Part shown: piece by piece, positions 7,317 to 15,642 of the stretch
Position numbering within the stretch: the first letter of the stretch is position 1
Layout of the letters: the number at the start of each line of letters is the position of its first letter
Assembly: GCA_002343445.1 (NCBI GenBank)
Contig: DDSP01000030.1
Span: forward strand, 1 to 27,581
Direction of reading: 5' to 3'
DNA: 27,581 bases
Source: Chthonomonas sp. UBA2387
Lineage (GTDB): Bacteria > Armatimonadota > Fimbriimonadia > Fimbriimonadales > Fimbriimonadaceae
Notes under the pieces: model-generated
The model's input: the letters and a program-made list of their open reading frames with translations, nothing else
Told to the model about the DNA's origin: nothing
Databases searched by the model: none
Program-made: the position numbers and the translations under genes

Positions 7317-8555
7317 ATGAAGTTTCGCTGGCTCTTGGTGGTCGTGGCTGGTGCGTTGGCGCTGTTCGCGCTGGGTGGGCCGGGTTGGCTGCCCTCCGGG
7401 GTGCCGACGGCGATGGCCCAGACCGTGCGCAAATCCTGTGCGTTCTGCAAGAAAAGCATCCCCGCTTCGGCGACCAAGTGCCCCTATTGTGGCAAGGTGT
7501 TGCCCAAGGCACAAACCAAAACGACGCGGAGCAAAGCCGCACCCCCCAAAAAGACGCCCCCACCTGCCAAGGAGACCATGGTTTCTTGCCCGTCATGCCG
7601 GGCACAGACGCCCAAGGACAAGTTTTGCAAGGAGTGCGGCGAGCCATTGGACGCCCCACCTCCCAACAAGCCGACGCGGGTCATTCCCGAGTACTCGGTT
7701 TCCCAACTTGCTTGGCATCCGCGGGGCAACGTGCTGGCTGCTGGGGACGAACTCGGAGAAGCCGTCTTCTTCACCATGCCGCAAGCGGAGCGCCAGACAC
7801 CGCTTTCCGGAGGCTTGGGCTCCGGCGTGTCCGCCATGTCTTGGTCTCGGGATGGGAACCGGTTGCTGACTACCACAACCGACGGCCGCGTCTGGGTCCA
7901 CGACCTCTACACTCGCGAGCAAATCTCGGTGTCCGCCCCATCCAACGAAATCGTGTTGGTTGCGCGCTGGTCTCCGCTCCAAGATGAGAAGATCGCCACC
8001 CTGGGCGCCGACGGCCTCCTTCGGTTTATGGACCCGATCACTGGAAACCAGATCGCCCAGCACGATCTGGGCGAGACCACTGCGATGGACTGGTCGCCGG
8101 ACGCGACGATCGCTACCGGCCATGCGTCGGGCTTGGTTGCGATCCGCGATCAGTACTCGTTGGCCGTCCGCAAGACTCTTCGCGAAGAAGGGGGCGGGTA
8201 TGCGGGCCATCTCTCTTACTCCCCGACTGGAGGAATGCTCGCCGTGGGACTGGATCCGCCCCAGCTTGTTGTTTTCGACCTGAACAAAGGTACCCATACG
8301 ACGTTCTCTCTCAGCGACACCGTATTCACCATGACTTGGGCTCCCGAAGGAAGAAGACTCGCTGTAGACTGCATGGAGAAGGTGCTCATCTTCGACGTAT
8401 GGGCCCGTGTGAAGATGCTTGAGCTGCCGGTTACAGCGGGAGCCATGGCGTGGTCACCCGATGGCAAGTTCCTTGCCATTGCCGACGCGGAGGGCATCGG
8501 CCTTTACGCCATTCCCCCCGACCACTTGGCCATGCCGAAGCGTTCAGGAGGGTAG
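7317..8555 (+). CDS. Exported double zinc-ribbon beta-propeller (WD40-like) protein
   Basis: 412 residues. The signal peptide (about 1-34) has a plausible cleavage after TAMA. Two zinc ribbons follow, Cys 41/44/55/58 and Cys 91/94/104/107, separated by a Lys/Pro-rich linker. Residues about 120-405 form WD40-like blades, seen as repeated S.LAWHPRGN.LA, MSWSRDGNRL, ARWSP, MDWSPD, MTWAPEGRRLA and MAWSPDGKFLA strands, consistent with a propeller of about seven blades used for protein binding. The N-terminal module parallels that of the TPR protein at 1493-2749, so the two kinases are each flanked by a protein with the same exported zinc-ribbon module and a different interaction domain. Its 3' end overlaps the converging FHA gene by 12 nt. 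The biochemical role is unknown. Confidence 0.8.
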   Translation: MKFRWLLVVVAGALALFALGGPGWLPSGVPTAMAQTVRKSCAFCKKSIPASATKCPYCGKVLPKAQTKTTRSKAAPPKKTPPPAKETMVSCPSCRAQTPKDKFCKECGEPLDAPPPNKPTRVIPEYSVSQLAWHPRGNVLAAGDELGEAVFFTMPQAERQTPLSGGLGSGVSAMSWSRDGNRLLTTTTDGRVWVHDLYTREQISVSAPSNEIVLVARWSPLQDEKIATLGADGLLRFMDPITGNQIAQHDLGETTAMDWSPDATIATGHASGLVAIRDQYSLAVRKTLREEGGGYAGHLSYSPTGGMLAVGLDPPQLVVFDLNKGTHTTFSLSDTVFTMTWAPEGRRLAVDCMEKVLIFDVWARVKMLELPVTAGAMAWSPDGKFLAIADAEGIGLYAIPPDHLAMPKRSGG

Positions 8556-10475
8556 CGTGCGCACCATGACTTGCAGGCCTTCGGCATAGGCTTCGAGTTG
8601 CCGAATGCGGGAGCCCGTCTCCGAAATGCGCGTCTGAGCCGCCGAGACAGCTTCTGCCGCCTGTGAGTTCGCCGAATCAACGGCTCGCGCCACTCGGGTG
8701 TCCAGGATCGCCTTGACTTCCTTGGCGTGATGCTCCAACCGTGTCTCCAGGTCGTCTTGGATGGCGGAAATCCAATAGCCGAGTATCGCTTCGGCATCCT
8801 TCTGAATGGCGGCTCGGACGGTCTTGGCAACACCTTTGAAGTGTGAAATGAACGCCACGACCAACAACACGACCAAGAGGGACATCACCTGCTTGTCATG
8901 TTGCTGAAGCCAAAGAGTAATCTCGTTTCGGCCCAACAAACCCACTCTTGCACCTAGGAACATGCCCATCATCAAGAGCATGATCGTGTTTTGTGCGCTT
9001 CGCAATATGGAAATGATCGGGTTTCTGTGCTCCAGGGTGATCGTGTCGCTGAAGACAACGGGTTGCGCCAGGATGCGGCGGACGACTTTGGGACCCACTT
9101 CCCGTTCCCGCTCGAAAGAGGGGACCCAATCAGCCTTCGCTCCAGGAATCTTGCCGATTGTTTCGCAAAGCCGCACCACTTGAGCTTGTCGGCGATCCGC
9201 AAGGGACATCCAAACGCTCGTTCCCCACTCCTCGGTCATGTGCTGCAACAATTCGGTGATTCTTCCGGTGACTTGCCCTATACACTGAAATCTGACCACG
9301 CCCAGATCCAAATCACATGGCATGGCCAAATTGGGCTCATACTTGGCAAGTTCTGCTGCGGTTTTGGCAGCCAATGAACTTGCGATGCGGCGGTTCAGCT
9401 GACCTTCTGTCTTGGAGCGTACCGCATCTCGCAGTCGAGCGTGGTGCTCGGACAGCCCCTTTGCAGCATCGTCCAAGAGGTGTTTGAGTTTGTCGCCATC
9501 GGCCTTCGAGGCTTTGATCAAGTCCCGGTCGGCTTCGGCTTGGCGTGCAAGGGCCCCGACGGCGCTCGCGATGTTGGCTGCCACGTCCTGAAGGAGGGTT
9601 TGGATGTCGCCAAGCCCTCTGGAGTTTCGGGCCTGCGTGCCTATCGCGACGGCCCTTTGCAGCCAGATTTCGGCGTCCTCTCCCCACTCGCCAATGTGCC
9701 TTCCCAGTGCGAGTTCGTCGGGGATGGTGGCTCCTTCGCACAGCAGGATGGGCATCTCGGGCTTGCTCTCCGCCAATCGAAGCGCATCGAGGGACGGCCG
9801 GAGGCCGCAGAGAACGAGCACATCGGGCTCGGCTCCTTTGTCTCGATCGCGGGGTTCGACCACAAATTCCACGGCACCCGCCAGGCCCGGCTCTCCGCCC
9901 AAGATGAACCGGGTGGCTCTTGCTACGGGCGTGGCCACGTTGGGCTCGACTCGCTCGGGGGCCGCATCCAGTGGTGAGGCGATCCAGGTGCCGTTGGTCG
10001 TGCCCAGATCGGTTGCCATCCATCCGTTGCTGCTTGGTTCGAATCGCAGATGTCTCTTGCTGACGTGGGGGCTCGCGGTCAGCGGCACGTCTGCAGCGTT
10101 GTCTCGTCCGACCACGAAGGCGGTCTTGTGGAGGGATTCCCCTGCCGCCCGACGCAACACCAAGGTTTGATCGACTGCGGGCCTTGGCGCAGGGGTCTCC
10201 AACCGGGCCGGAACGTCCAACGCGTCTATGGCGGCGTCCAACTCCGGAGGCGGGTCCGATCCGACGACCCAGAAGGTGAGCGGGCTTTCGAGCCGCTTCG
10301 TCAACGCGTCTAATCGGGAGGCGAACTGTCCCAGGTCGACTCCCGCGGGTTGCTTCTCGACCAGAAGGCGCGCGGCCGCTCGGCAGGCGTCGAGAAGCGG
10401 CGCCAAACCTTCGATGGTTGTCTTCTTCTGAGCGAGCCTTCGCGAGAGGGACAAAGCACTGCCACTATAGCGCAT
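8544..10475 (-). CDS. FHA protein with dynamin-like architecture but no P-loop
   Basis: 643 residues. A clear FHA domain spans about 103-205: VGR 122-124, S139-K140-R141-H142, LGTTNGTW 157-164. Upstream, LTFWVVG at 66-72 resembles the strand that leads into the P-loop of bacterial dynamin-like GTPases, but the GxxxxGKS loop is replaced by SDPPPELD. After the FHA, a PDVLVLCG...PILLCEG stretch (217-247) resembles later GTPase strands without an NKxD motif. Residues 285-380 and 555-640 are long helices/coiled coils, with two membrane segments at about 495-515 and 530-546, the bundle-plus-membrane layout of dynamin-like proteins. My reading is a pseudo-GTPase with an FHA inserted. The annotated start ATG 10475 has no clear ribosome site; a TTG at 10454, 9 nt after TATAGT, is an alternative start. 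Confidence 0.75.
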   Translation of the reverse strand: MRYSGSALSLSRRLAQKKTTIEGLAPLLDACRAAARLLVEKQPAGVDLGQFASRLDALTKRLESPLTFWVVGSDPPPELDAAIDALDVPARLETPAPRPAVDQTLVLRRAAGESLHKTAFVVGRDNAADVPLTASPHVSKRHLRFEPSSNGWMATDLGTTNGTWIASPLDAAPERVEPNVATPVARATRFILGGEPGLAGAVEFVVEPRDRDKGAEPDVLVLCGLRPSLDALRLAESKPEMPILLCEGATIPDELALGRHIGEWGEDAEIWLQRAVAIGTQARNSRGLGDIQTLLQDVAANIASAVGALARQAEADRDLIKASKADGDKLKHLLDDAAKGLSEHHARLRDAVRSKTEGQLNRRIASSLAAKTAAELAKYEPNLAMPCDLDLGVVRFQCIGQVTGRITELLQHMTEEWGTSVWMSLADRRQAQVVRLCETIGKIPGAKADWVPSFEREREVGPKVVRRILAQPVVFSDTITLEHRNPIISILRSAQNTIMLLMMGMFLGARVGLLGRNEITLWLQQHDKQVMSLLVVLLVVAFISHFKGVAKTVRAAIQKDAEAILGYWISAIQDDLETRLEHHAKEVKAILDTRVARAVDSANSQAAEAVSAAQTRISETGSRIRQLEAYAEGLQVMVRTLPS

Positions 10476-10508
10476 GCGCCACGAGCTTGCCTTCAGGGGT
10501 TGGCGCGA

Positions 10509-12710
10509 TCAGGTCCCGCGCGGCTCGAGTGCTTCGGGGCCGGGGGCCTTGCTCAGGCGGACGCAGGCGCGTTTGAACTCGGGGATCTTGCTCAGCGGGT
10601 CGAGGGCGCGGACCGTCAGGTTGTTCGCCGACCGCTTCCCGGGCCAGTGGTATGGGATGAACACCGTGTCGGGGCGAATCGTAGTGACGACTTTGGCGCG
10701 CAGCACCACCGATCCACGGCGGCTTTCGACCTTGATCCAGTCGGTGTCTCCAATCTGATACTCGGCCGCCAAAGTCGGGTGGATTTCGACATAGGGCTCG
10801 GCGCAGATGTCTATCAACCCTCCGATCCGCCGGGTCTGGGTGCCACTCAGGTATTGCGATACAATGCGGCCCGTTGTCAGGATCACCGGATACTCTTCGT
10901 CGGGTTCTTCGGCCGAGGGGCGATAGGGAGTCGCGTGGAAGTGGGCCTTGCCATCCGGCGTGTGGAACTTCAGGTCTTCGAACAGGCGAGGCGTCCCGGG
11001 GTGGCCGATCTCGGGGCAGGGCCAGAACACTCCCATCTCGTTTTCGATGCGCTCGTATGTGATGCCGTAGTAGTCGGCGGTTCCACCCTTGCTGGCCACA
11101 CGAAGTTCGTTGAAGATGTCCCCCGAAGACCCGTACTGGAAGTACTGACCGCGACCGAGTCTCTTGGCCAGATCCAGAATGATCGCCGTGTCCGCTCGCG
11201 CGTCTCCCGGGGGGTCCACAGCCTTGCGGATGCGGATCACGCGGCCCTCTGCGCTTGTGCTCGTGCCCTCTTCCTCCTCGTGCAGCGAGCCTGCGAGGAC
11301 GATGTCGGCATGGTGCGCGGTCTCGTTGAGGAAGAAGTCGATGGCGGTGTAGTGCTCCAACCGCGACAGGGCTTCGCGCGTGAAGTTGCCGTCCGGCAGC
11401 GAAACCAATGGGTTGAAACAGATCGAGATCAGGGCTTTGATCTTCCGGTCGTGGATCAGCTCCATGATCTCCTGAGCCGTGTGTCCCTTGCCAGGCATCT
11501 CGGATTCTGGAATCCCCCAGACACCCGCGATGTAGGCGCGATGTTCGGGATTCGTGATATCCCTGTTTCCTGGCAGCTGATCGCATTTATGGCCGTGTTC
11601 GCGACCGCCCTGACCATTGCCTTGACCCGTGATGGTGCCATAGCCACAGCCTTCCCTGCCCAGTCGTCCGGTTGCAAGCACCAAATTGATGCAGGCGAGC
11701 ACGTTGTCCACGCCCTTAGTATGGTGCTCGATGCCCCGCGCATGAAGCAGAAAGGAAGTCTTGGCGCCGCCCCACAGCCGTCCTGCCGCAACAATGTCTT
11801 CGAGCCGGACGCCGCTAATGCGCGCCGCCTCGTCCAGCGATTGCGCGAGGGCGCTCGCCTTGGCTTCTTCCCAGCCGCTGGCGTGATCCGCGATGAAGGA
11901 CTCGTTGACGAAGCCCTCCTCGATCAGCACCCGCAGGATTGCGGTGAGGAGGGCGGAATCCGTCCCCGGCCGCACGGGCAGATGGAGATCGCACGTGCGA
12001 GCGAGCGGCGTCACTCGCGGGTCGATCATGATGAGCTTCGCGCCACGGTCGCGCGCCCGCCAGATGTAATCGGTGGTGATCGGCGAACACTCAGCGACGT
12101 TGGTGCCCACGCATAGGATCACCTCGGCCTTTGGAATGTCTTCCCAATAGTTGGCGGCACGGTCGATGCCGAACGCCTTCTTGTTGCCCGTGCCGGCGCT
12201 GACCATGCACAGCCGTCCGTTATAGTCCAGCTCGCTTGTTTGCAGGGCTACCCGTGCAAACTTTCCCATAAGATAGCTCTTCTCGTTGGTCAGCGAAACG
12301 CCCGAGAGAACGGCCACGGCATCCTTGCCATGCTCGGCTTGGATCCGCTGGATGGCCTGAACCGTTGTGCCCAGGGCCTCCTCCCAACCGATCGGCTTGA
12401 AGCCGACGCCCTCGACTCGCTTCAGCGGGCTGAGCAACCGGTCCGGGTGATTGCCCTGCATGTAGCGCTTCACGCCTTTGGGGCATAGTTTGCCTCGGTT
12501 GAACGGAAACTCCTCCCAGGGCTCGAACCCGATGACCTTGTTGTCCCGGACCTTGAGTTGGATGCCGCACTGCTGGCCGCAAAAGCAACAGTGAGTCTTG
12601 ACAACTTTGGTGGGCTCGCCGCGGGCTTGCCAACCGCCCGGGGGCTGGTAGTTCAGATGGGGTCCGAACTGGGCCTGGAGGGTTTCGGCGGGAACAGGAA
12701 GTCGGGCCAT
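10509..12710 (-). CDS. Molybdopterin oxidoreductase catalytic subunit (nitrate reductase / formate dehydrogenase-like)
   Basis: 733 residues. The N-terminus carries a [4Fe-4S] site, C41-x2-C44-x3-C48 with C76 in KLCPKG, then the bis-molybdopterin fold. The probable Mo ligand is C168 in the sequence NGRLCMVSAGTG, close to the RLCM/RHCM site of assimilatory (Nas/NarB) and periplasmic (Nap) nitrate reductases; formate dehydrogenases have a related Cys or selenocysteine site. The C-terminal cofactor-binding domain (about 590-720) begins near YPVILTTGR. There is no Tat signal, so the enzyme should be cytoplasmic. The divergent ferredoxin gene, the Rieske gene and the cytochrome b gene supply an electron path from the quinone pool. 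Nitrate is my preferred substrate, but formate or another oxyanion cannot be excluded from sequence alone. The gene starts almost on top of its promoter. Confidence 0.88.
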   Translation of the reverse strand: MARLPVPAETLQAQFGPHLNYQPPGGWQARGEPTKVVKTHCCFCGQQCGIQLKVRDNKVIGFEPWEEFPFNRGKLCPKGVKRYMQGNHPDRLLSPLKRVEGVGFKPIGWEEALGTTVQAIQRIQAEHGKDAVAVLSGVSLTNEKSYLMGKFARVALQTSELDYNGRLCMVSAGTGNKKAFGIDRAANYWEDIPKAEVILCVGTNVAECSPITTDYIWRARDRGAKLIMIDPRVTPLARTCDLHLPVRPGTDSALLTAILRVLIEEGFVNESFIADHASGWEEAKASALAQSLDEAARISGVRLEDIVAAGRLWGGAKTSFLLHARGIEHHTKGVDNVLACINLVLATGRLGREGCGYGTITGQGNGQGGREHGHKCDQLPGNRDITNPEHRAYIAGVWGIPESEMPGKGHTAQEIMELIHDRKIKALISICFNPLVSLPDGNFTREALSRLEHYTAIDFFLNETAHHADIVLAGSLHEEEEGTSTSAEGRVIRIRKAVDPPGDARADTAIILDLAKRLGRGQYFQYGSSGDIFNELRVASKGGTADYYGITYERIENEMGVFWPCPEIGHPGTPRLFEDLKFHTPDGKAHFHATPYRPSAEEPDEEYPVILTTGRIVSQYLSGTQTRRIGGLIDICAEPYVEIHPTLAAEYQIGDTDWIKVESRRGSVVLRAKVVTTIRPDTVFIPYHWPGKRSANNLTVRALDPLSKIPEFKRACVRLSKAPGPEALEPRGT

Positions 12711-12715
12711 GACCC

Positions 12716-12745
12716 ATGATAGGCTGAAAAGGGGGCCTGGGTCAA
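12716..12745 (-). promoter_or_regulatory. Promoter of the molybdoenzyme gene
   Basis: On the minus strand a -35 box TTGACC (12745-12740), 18-nt spacer and -10 box TATCAT (12721-12716). The ATG at 12710 is only 5 nt beyond the -10 box, indicating a leaderless transcript. The 89-nt divergent region is shared with the ferredoxin operon; a weaker plus-strand -10 candidate TATTCT lies at 12778-12783. Confidence 0.6.
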
Positions 12746-12799
12746 CGTCGGAGCACCTTTCGTGGGTCTCGATGCGCTATTCTGGAGCGGTTCGGGACC

Positions 12800-13399
12800 A
12801 TGAGCGAGCGACGATTCTACATTGACCCCAGCCGGTGCATCGGATGCAACGCGTGCGTGCAGGCCTGCGCCGAGTGCGACACCCACGCCGGAGTGTCCAT
12901 GATCCATCTGGAGACCATCCAGCGGGGGGACACGGTGCAAACCACGCCCGTCATCTGCATGCATTGCGACGAGCCGGCTTGCGCCGCCGTCTGCCCGGCC
13001 GACGCCATCAAGCGAACCTCCGACGGCGTCGTCCAGAGCTCGCTCAAGCCGAGGTGCATCGGGTGCACCAACTGCGTTTTCGCTTGTCCGTTCGGCGTCC
13101 CGAAGTACGACGCGGCGATCGACCAGATGATGAAGTGCGACATGTGCTACGACCGGACGTCGGTCGGCAAGAAGCCGATGTGTGCCACGGTGTGTCCCTC
13201 CCAAGCCCTCTTCTATGGGACGCCCGAGGAGATTGCCGAACGCCAAGGGTCGCCCATCAACGCCTTCGTCTTTGGCGAACGCACCATCACCACCAAGGTG
13301 AGCCTGATGGTTCCGGCCGGAACGCGCCAACTGACCGTTCGCCCCGATGCCGTGGTCCGCAAGACGGACCTGCTGACCAACACGAGGACCGACCGATGA
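12800..13399 (+). CDS. Four-cluster 4Fe-4S ferredoxin subunit (NrfC/HybA/DmsB-type)
   Basis: 199 residues with four cysteine quartets: C13/16/19/23, C53/56/61/65, C86/89/92/96 and C113/116/128/132, the arrangement of the electron-transfer beta subunits of molybdoenzymes. The longer gap in the last quartet (CDMC...CATVCP) is typical of this family. There is no signal peptide, so it works in the cytoplasm, passing electrons between the membrane subunits and the divergently coded molybdoenzyme. Its TGA overlaps the Rieske ATG by 4 nt. Confidence 0.9.
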   Translation: MSERRFYIDPSRCIGCNACVQACAECDTHAGVSMIHLETIQRGDTVQTTPVICMHCDEPACAAVCPADAIKRTSDGVVQSSLKPRCIGCTNCVFACPFGVPKYDAAIDQMMKCDMCYDRTSVGKKPMCATVCPSQALFYGTPEEIAERQGSPINAFVFGERTITTKVSLMVPAGTRQLTVRPDAVVRKTDLLTNTRTDR

Positions 13400-13890
13400 A
13401 CGACCGCTTGCGACAGGACTTTCCGATCGACTGGGAAGAGGACCATTACGTCAGTCGCCGCGAGTTCTTCAAGTTCATGACGTTGGCGAGCGGAGGTCTG
13501 GCGGCGGGTTCCGTCGGCATGGCGGCTTGGGCGGCGATTCCGAAAGGCGAGCGCACCTTCGAGGCGGTGCGGCTGGCCAGCGCGGACTCGATCGCGATCG
13601 GCGGGTCCTTGGCGTTTCGATATCCGAGGCCACAAGATATCTGCCTGCTCATTCGGCGCGAGGACGGCTCATTTGTGGCGTTCTCTCAGCGTTGCACCCA
13701 TCTTTCCTGTCCCGTCGAGTACCAATCCGACAAGGACCGGCTGTACTGCCCCTGTCACAACGGTGCGTTTTCGGCCAAGGATGGCAGCGTGCTTCAAGGT
13801 CCCCCGCCCCATCCTTTGCCGCAGATCATGCTCGAGGTGCGCGAAGGCGACGTCTACGCCGTCGGGGTGCGTCACGGGGGCGAGGCGTGA
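13396..13890 (+). CDS. Tat-targeted Rieske [2Fe-2S] protein
   Basis: 164 residues. Residues 20-26 (SRREFFK) are a perfect twin-arginine motif followed by a hydrophobic helix (about 27-46), so the folded protein is exported by Tat and probably stays anchored. The Rieske centre is complete: C100-T-H102 with C105, and C118-P-C120-H121, giving the Cys/His ligand pairs and the disulfide of bc-type Rieske proteins. This implies a high-potential cluster on the outer face of the membrane that could take electrons from quinol. Start and end overlap its neighbours (ATGA at 13396, GTGA at 13887), so the three genes form one operon. The pairing with a cytoplasmic molybdoenzyme and NarI-like cytochrome is unusual. 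Confidence 0.9.
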   Translation: MNDRLRQDFPIDWEEDHYVSRREFFKFMTLASGGLAAGSVGMAAWAAIPKGERTFEAVRLASADSIAIGGSLAFRYPRPQDICLLIRREDGSFVAFSQRCTHLSCPVEYQSDKDRLYCPCHNGAFSAKDGSVLQGPPPHPLPQIMLEVREGDVYAVGVRHGGEA

Positions 13891-14126
13891 AGGACCGCGT
13901 GCATCGCGAACGCAGGAGCCAGAAGTCCACTGTGTTCGTCGCTCTCATGCTCTTCCAACTCGTGCTGGTTTTGTTGCAGTTGTGGCTCTTTGTGAGCGTG
14001 TTGGAAGGTCAGATCGGCGGCGGCGCGAAGGAGATGGCGGTTCCCGGCGCGGCCGTAAGCGTGGCGATCCTTGCAGTCAACATCTGGATGCTGTTGGGCA
14101 TCCGCCGAATGGACGCCAGCGAGTGA
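13887..14126 (+). CDS. Small two-helix membrane protein of the redox operon
   Basis: 79 residues, starting at GTG 13887, which overlaps the Rieske stop (GTGA). A basic N-terminus (KDRVHRERRSQK) precedes two membrane helices, about 15-37 and 51-71, ending RRMDASE, so both ends should be cytoplasmic. I do not recognise the family. Its place between the Rieske and cytochrome b genes suggests an accessory or assembly subunit of the membrane complex. Its TGA directly abuts the converging cytochrome gene's stop, forming the palindrome TGATCA at 14124-14129. Confidence 0.75.
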   Translation: MKDRVHRERRSQKSTVFVALMLFQLVLVLLQLWLFVSVLEGQIGGGAKEMAVPGAAVSVAILAVNIWMLLGIRRMDASE

Positions 14127-15155
14127 TCAGCCGACAAACGGCTGCCGATCGCTCATCAGGGCGGCCTGATTGATGGCGATCAGCTTGCGTTTTTCCTGCG
14201 GCGAGAGGTCTTGGTGGGACCCGAAGTCCATGCCCAGTTCCTTCATCACAGCGACCAGGTCGTCATGGTGGAGCCGAGCTTGGAACGCTTGACCCGAACG
14301 CGGGCACACGGCCTGGGGCCCTCGGGCGCATTCCTCCTTGTAGTACGCCACGCCGAGTTGCGCCGGGCGCTGGATCACGTGGAACAACTTGCCGAAGGGC
14401 ATGTAAAGCAGCAACACGATCACAGTGAACGCGTGCACGAGCGACAGGAACGAGAAGTTCTCGCCACCCATCAGCTTGTAACTCGCAGTCAGCATCAGGC
14501 CCGTCACCGAAACGGCGAACAGCAGGAACAGGGGCAACAGGTCGGCGGCCAGCGACTGCACGGCCTGAGCACCGGACTCGAACAGACGACGGTGCATGGC
14601 CAACCCAACCCCGACCAGCACCAAGACGGCGCTGATGTTGAGTCCATTGAAGAAGAGGAAGCCAACGATGCTATGGGGCGGGAACTCGAACTGCCGCATC
14701 CCCATGAACTCGACCACATAGCGCCCGCCTTCCCCAACGCCGAACTGCACCCAGCCCCAACTGAGCGGGAACGTGATGGCGAACGCCAGCAAACACCCCC
14801 AAGCCAAGCACATGTGAGCCAACCACCGTTTCGGGCTGCGCCGTTCGATGAACCGCTGCGCCACGATGTTGAGCCAGAGCAGCTTCGCCAGTTTTGCGAT
14901 GTTGGGAAGGATGCGGCCGGGGCGTAGGAACAGCCTCCACCCGGCGAGGAAGTAGCGCCACGTGGGAGGACGCTGGATCCACATGGCGTAGCGATAGACC
15001 ACTGCAAAGGCGGCAAACACCGTCGCGGCGGCATACGCGGCGAGGGGTCTGTCGAAGCGGTCGAACGAGCCGGAACCGAGGGCGATCGCACCCATCACGG
15101 CCAATGAGGCGAGACTGGCTGCCAAGAACGCGACAACTGTTGGTGAGCGCTTCAT
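14127..15155 (-). CDS. NarI-like membrane cytochrome b subunit
   Basis: 342 residues with about six hydrophobic helices. His241 and His259, in HAFTVIVLLLYMPFGKLFH, are spaced exactly like the last haem-ligand pair of the nitrate reductase gamma subunit NarI (H-x17-H); H114 and H188 are further ligand candidates. It should oxidise menaquinol/ubiquinol and hand electrons to the iron-sulfur and molybdenum subunits. A C-terminal cytoplasmic tail of about 75 residues contains two Cys (ECARGPQAVC) and a charged end. I start it at ATG 15155 because GGAGG lies 5 nt upstream; an in-frame ATG at 15167 would add four residues and overlaps a TATCAT that could be the -10 box. It lies opposite the operon of its presumed partners, end to end with it. 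Confidence 0.8.
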   Translation of the reverse strand: MKRSPTVVAFLAASLASLAVMGAIALGSGSFDRFDRPLAAYAAATVFAAFAVVYRYAMWIQRPPTWRYFLAGWRLFLRPGRILPNIAKLAKLLWLNIVAQRFIERRSPKRWLAHMCLAWGCLLAFAITFPLSWGWVQFGVGEGGRYVVEFMGMRQFEFPPHSIVGFLFFNGLNISAVLVLVGVGLAMHRRLFESGAQAVQSLAADLLPLFLLFAVSVTGLMLTASYKLMGGENFSFLSLVHAFTVIVLLLYMPFGKLFHVIQRPAQLGVAYYKEECARGPQAVCPRSGQAFQARLHHDDLVAVMKELGMDFGSHQDLSPQEKRKLIAINQAALMSDRQPFVG

Positions 15156-15187
15156 CCGCACCTCCATGATAGCCGGTTGGGTAGGCC

Positions 15188-15216
15188 TTGCGCGTTGCGC
15201 CTAACCGTGCTATACT
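15188..15216 (+). promoter_or_regulatory. Promoter of the metal-efflux operon
   Basis: A -35 box TTGCGC (15188-15193), 17-nt spacer and near-consensus -10 box TATACT (15211-15216). The GTG start at 15227 is 10 nt after the -10 box, leaving a leader of about 4 nt at most. The 71-nt gap is shared with the divergent cytochrome b gene. I see no obvious operator palindrome. Confidence 0.65.
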
Positions 15217-15226
15217 GAGTGCAGGC

Positions 15227-15631
15227 GTGAAGACCTTTGTCGTCCACTGGCTCCTAGTCGCCGTCTGTCTTGCGACGACGGCGATCGGTGGTGCCACGCG
15301 CCTCGCCGGCCCGGCAGCGACTTGTTCGAAGAAGTGTTGCGAACGCTTGGAGGCAGACGCCCCGTGCTGTGGCACCAAAGCCACCCAAGTCCAAGAGACT
15401 TCTGGTGTTGGTTGCGGTTGCGAGTGGAGCCCTTCGTCTGGCCCAAGCGACGAAAACACCTGGCTCTCCGCGCCGACTCCGCACAACCCGGGCTTGCCGG
15501 CGTGTCCGACCCCCATCGCTGTCCATGAGCCTTTGACGCACGGCTACGCGAACGCGACCGGTCGTCAGGCGATTCGCATTCGAGGCCCGGACTCGTCGGG
15601 ACATCCCTTGCGCGCTCCTCCTACGGCTTAG
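15227..15631 (+). CDS. Small Cys-rich secreted protein
   Basis: 134 residues from GTG 15227, chosen because it lies just after a strong promoter; an upstream in-frame TTG at 15188 is inside that promoter. A signal peptide (about 1-30) is followed by a mature part with eight cysteines clustered as CSKKCC (33-38), CC (47-48), CGC (63-65) and C93, then a His/Pro-rich end. I know no family for it. Being first in a metal-efflux operon, it may bind soft metal ions such as Cu(I) in the periplasm, or act as a metal-responsive leader gene; both are inferences from composition and position. Confidence 0.6.
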   Translation: MKTFVVHWLLVAVCLATTAIGGATRLAGPAATCSKKCCERLEADAPCCGTKATQVQETSGVGCGCEWSPSSGPSDENTWLSAPTPHNPGLPACPTPIAVHEPLTHGYANATGRQAIRIRGPDSSGHPLRAPPTA

Positions 15632-15642
15632 GATTCGTCCTT

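Noticed and set aside
15188..15226. TTG 15188 as start of the Cys-rich protein
   Set aside because: This TTG is part of the -35 box of the promoter that drives the gene; GTG 15227 gives a standard signal peptide.
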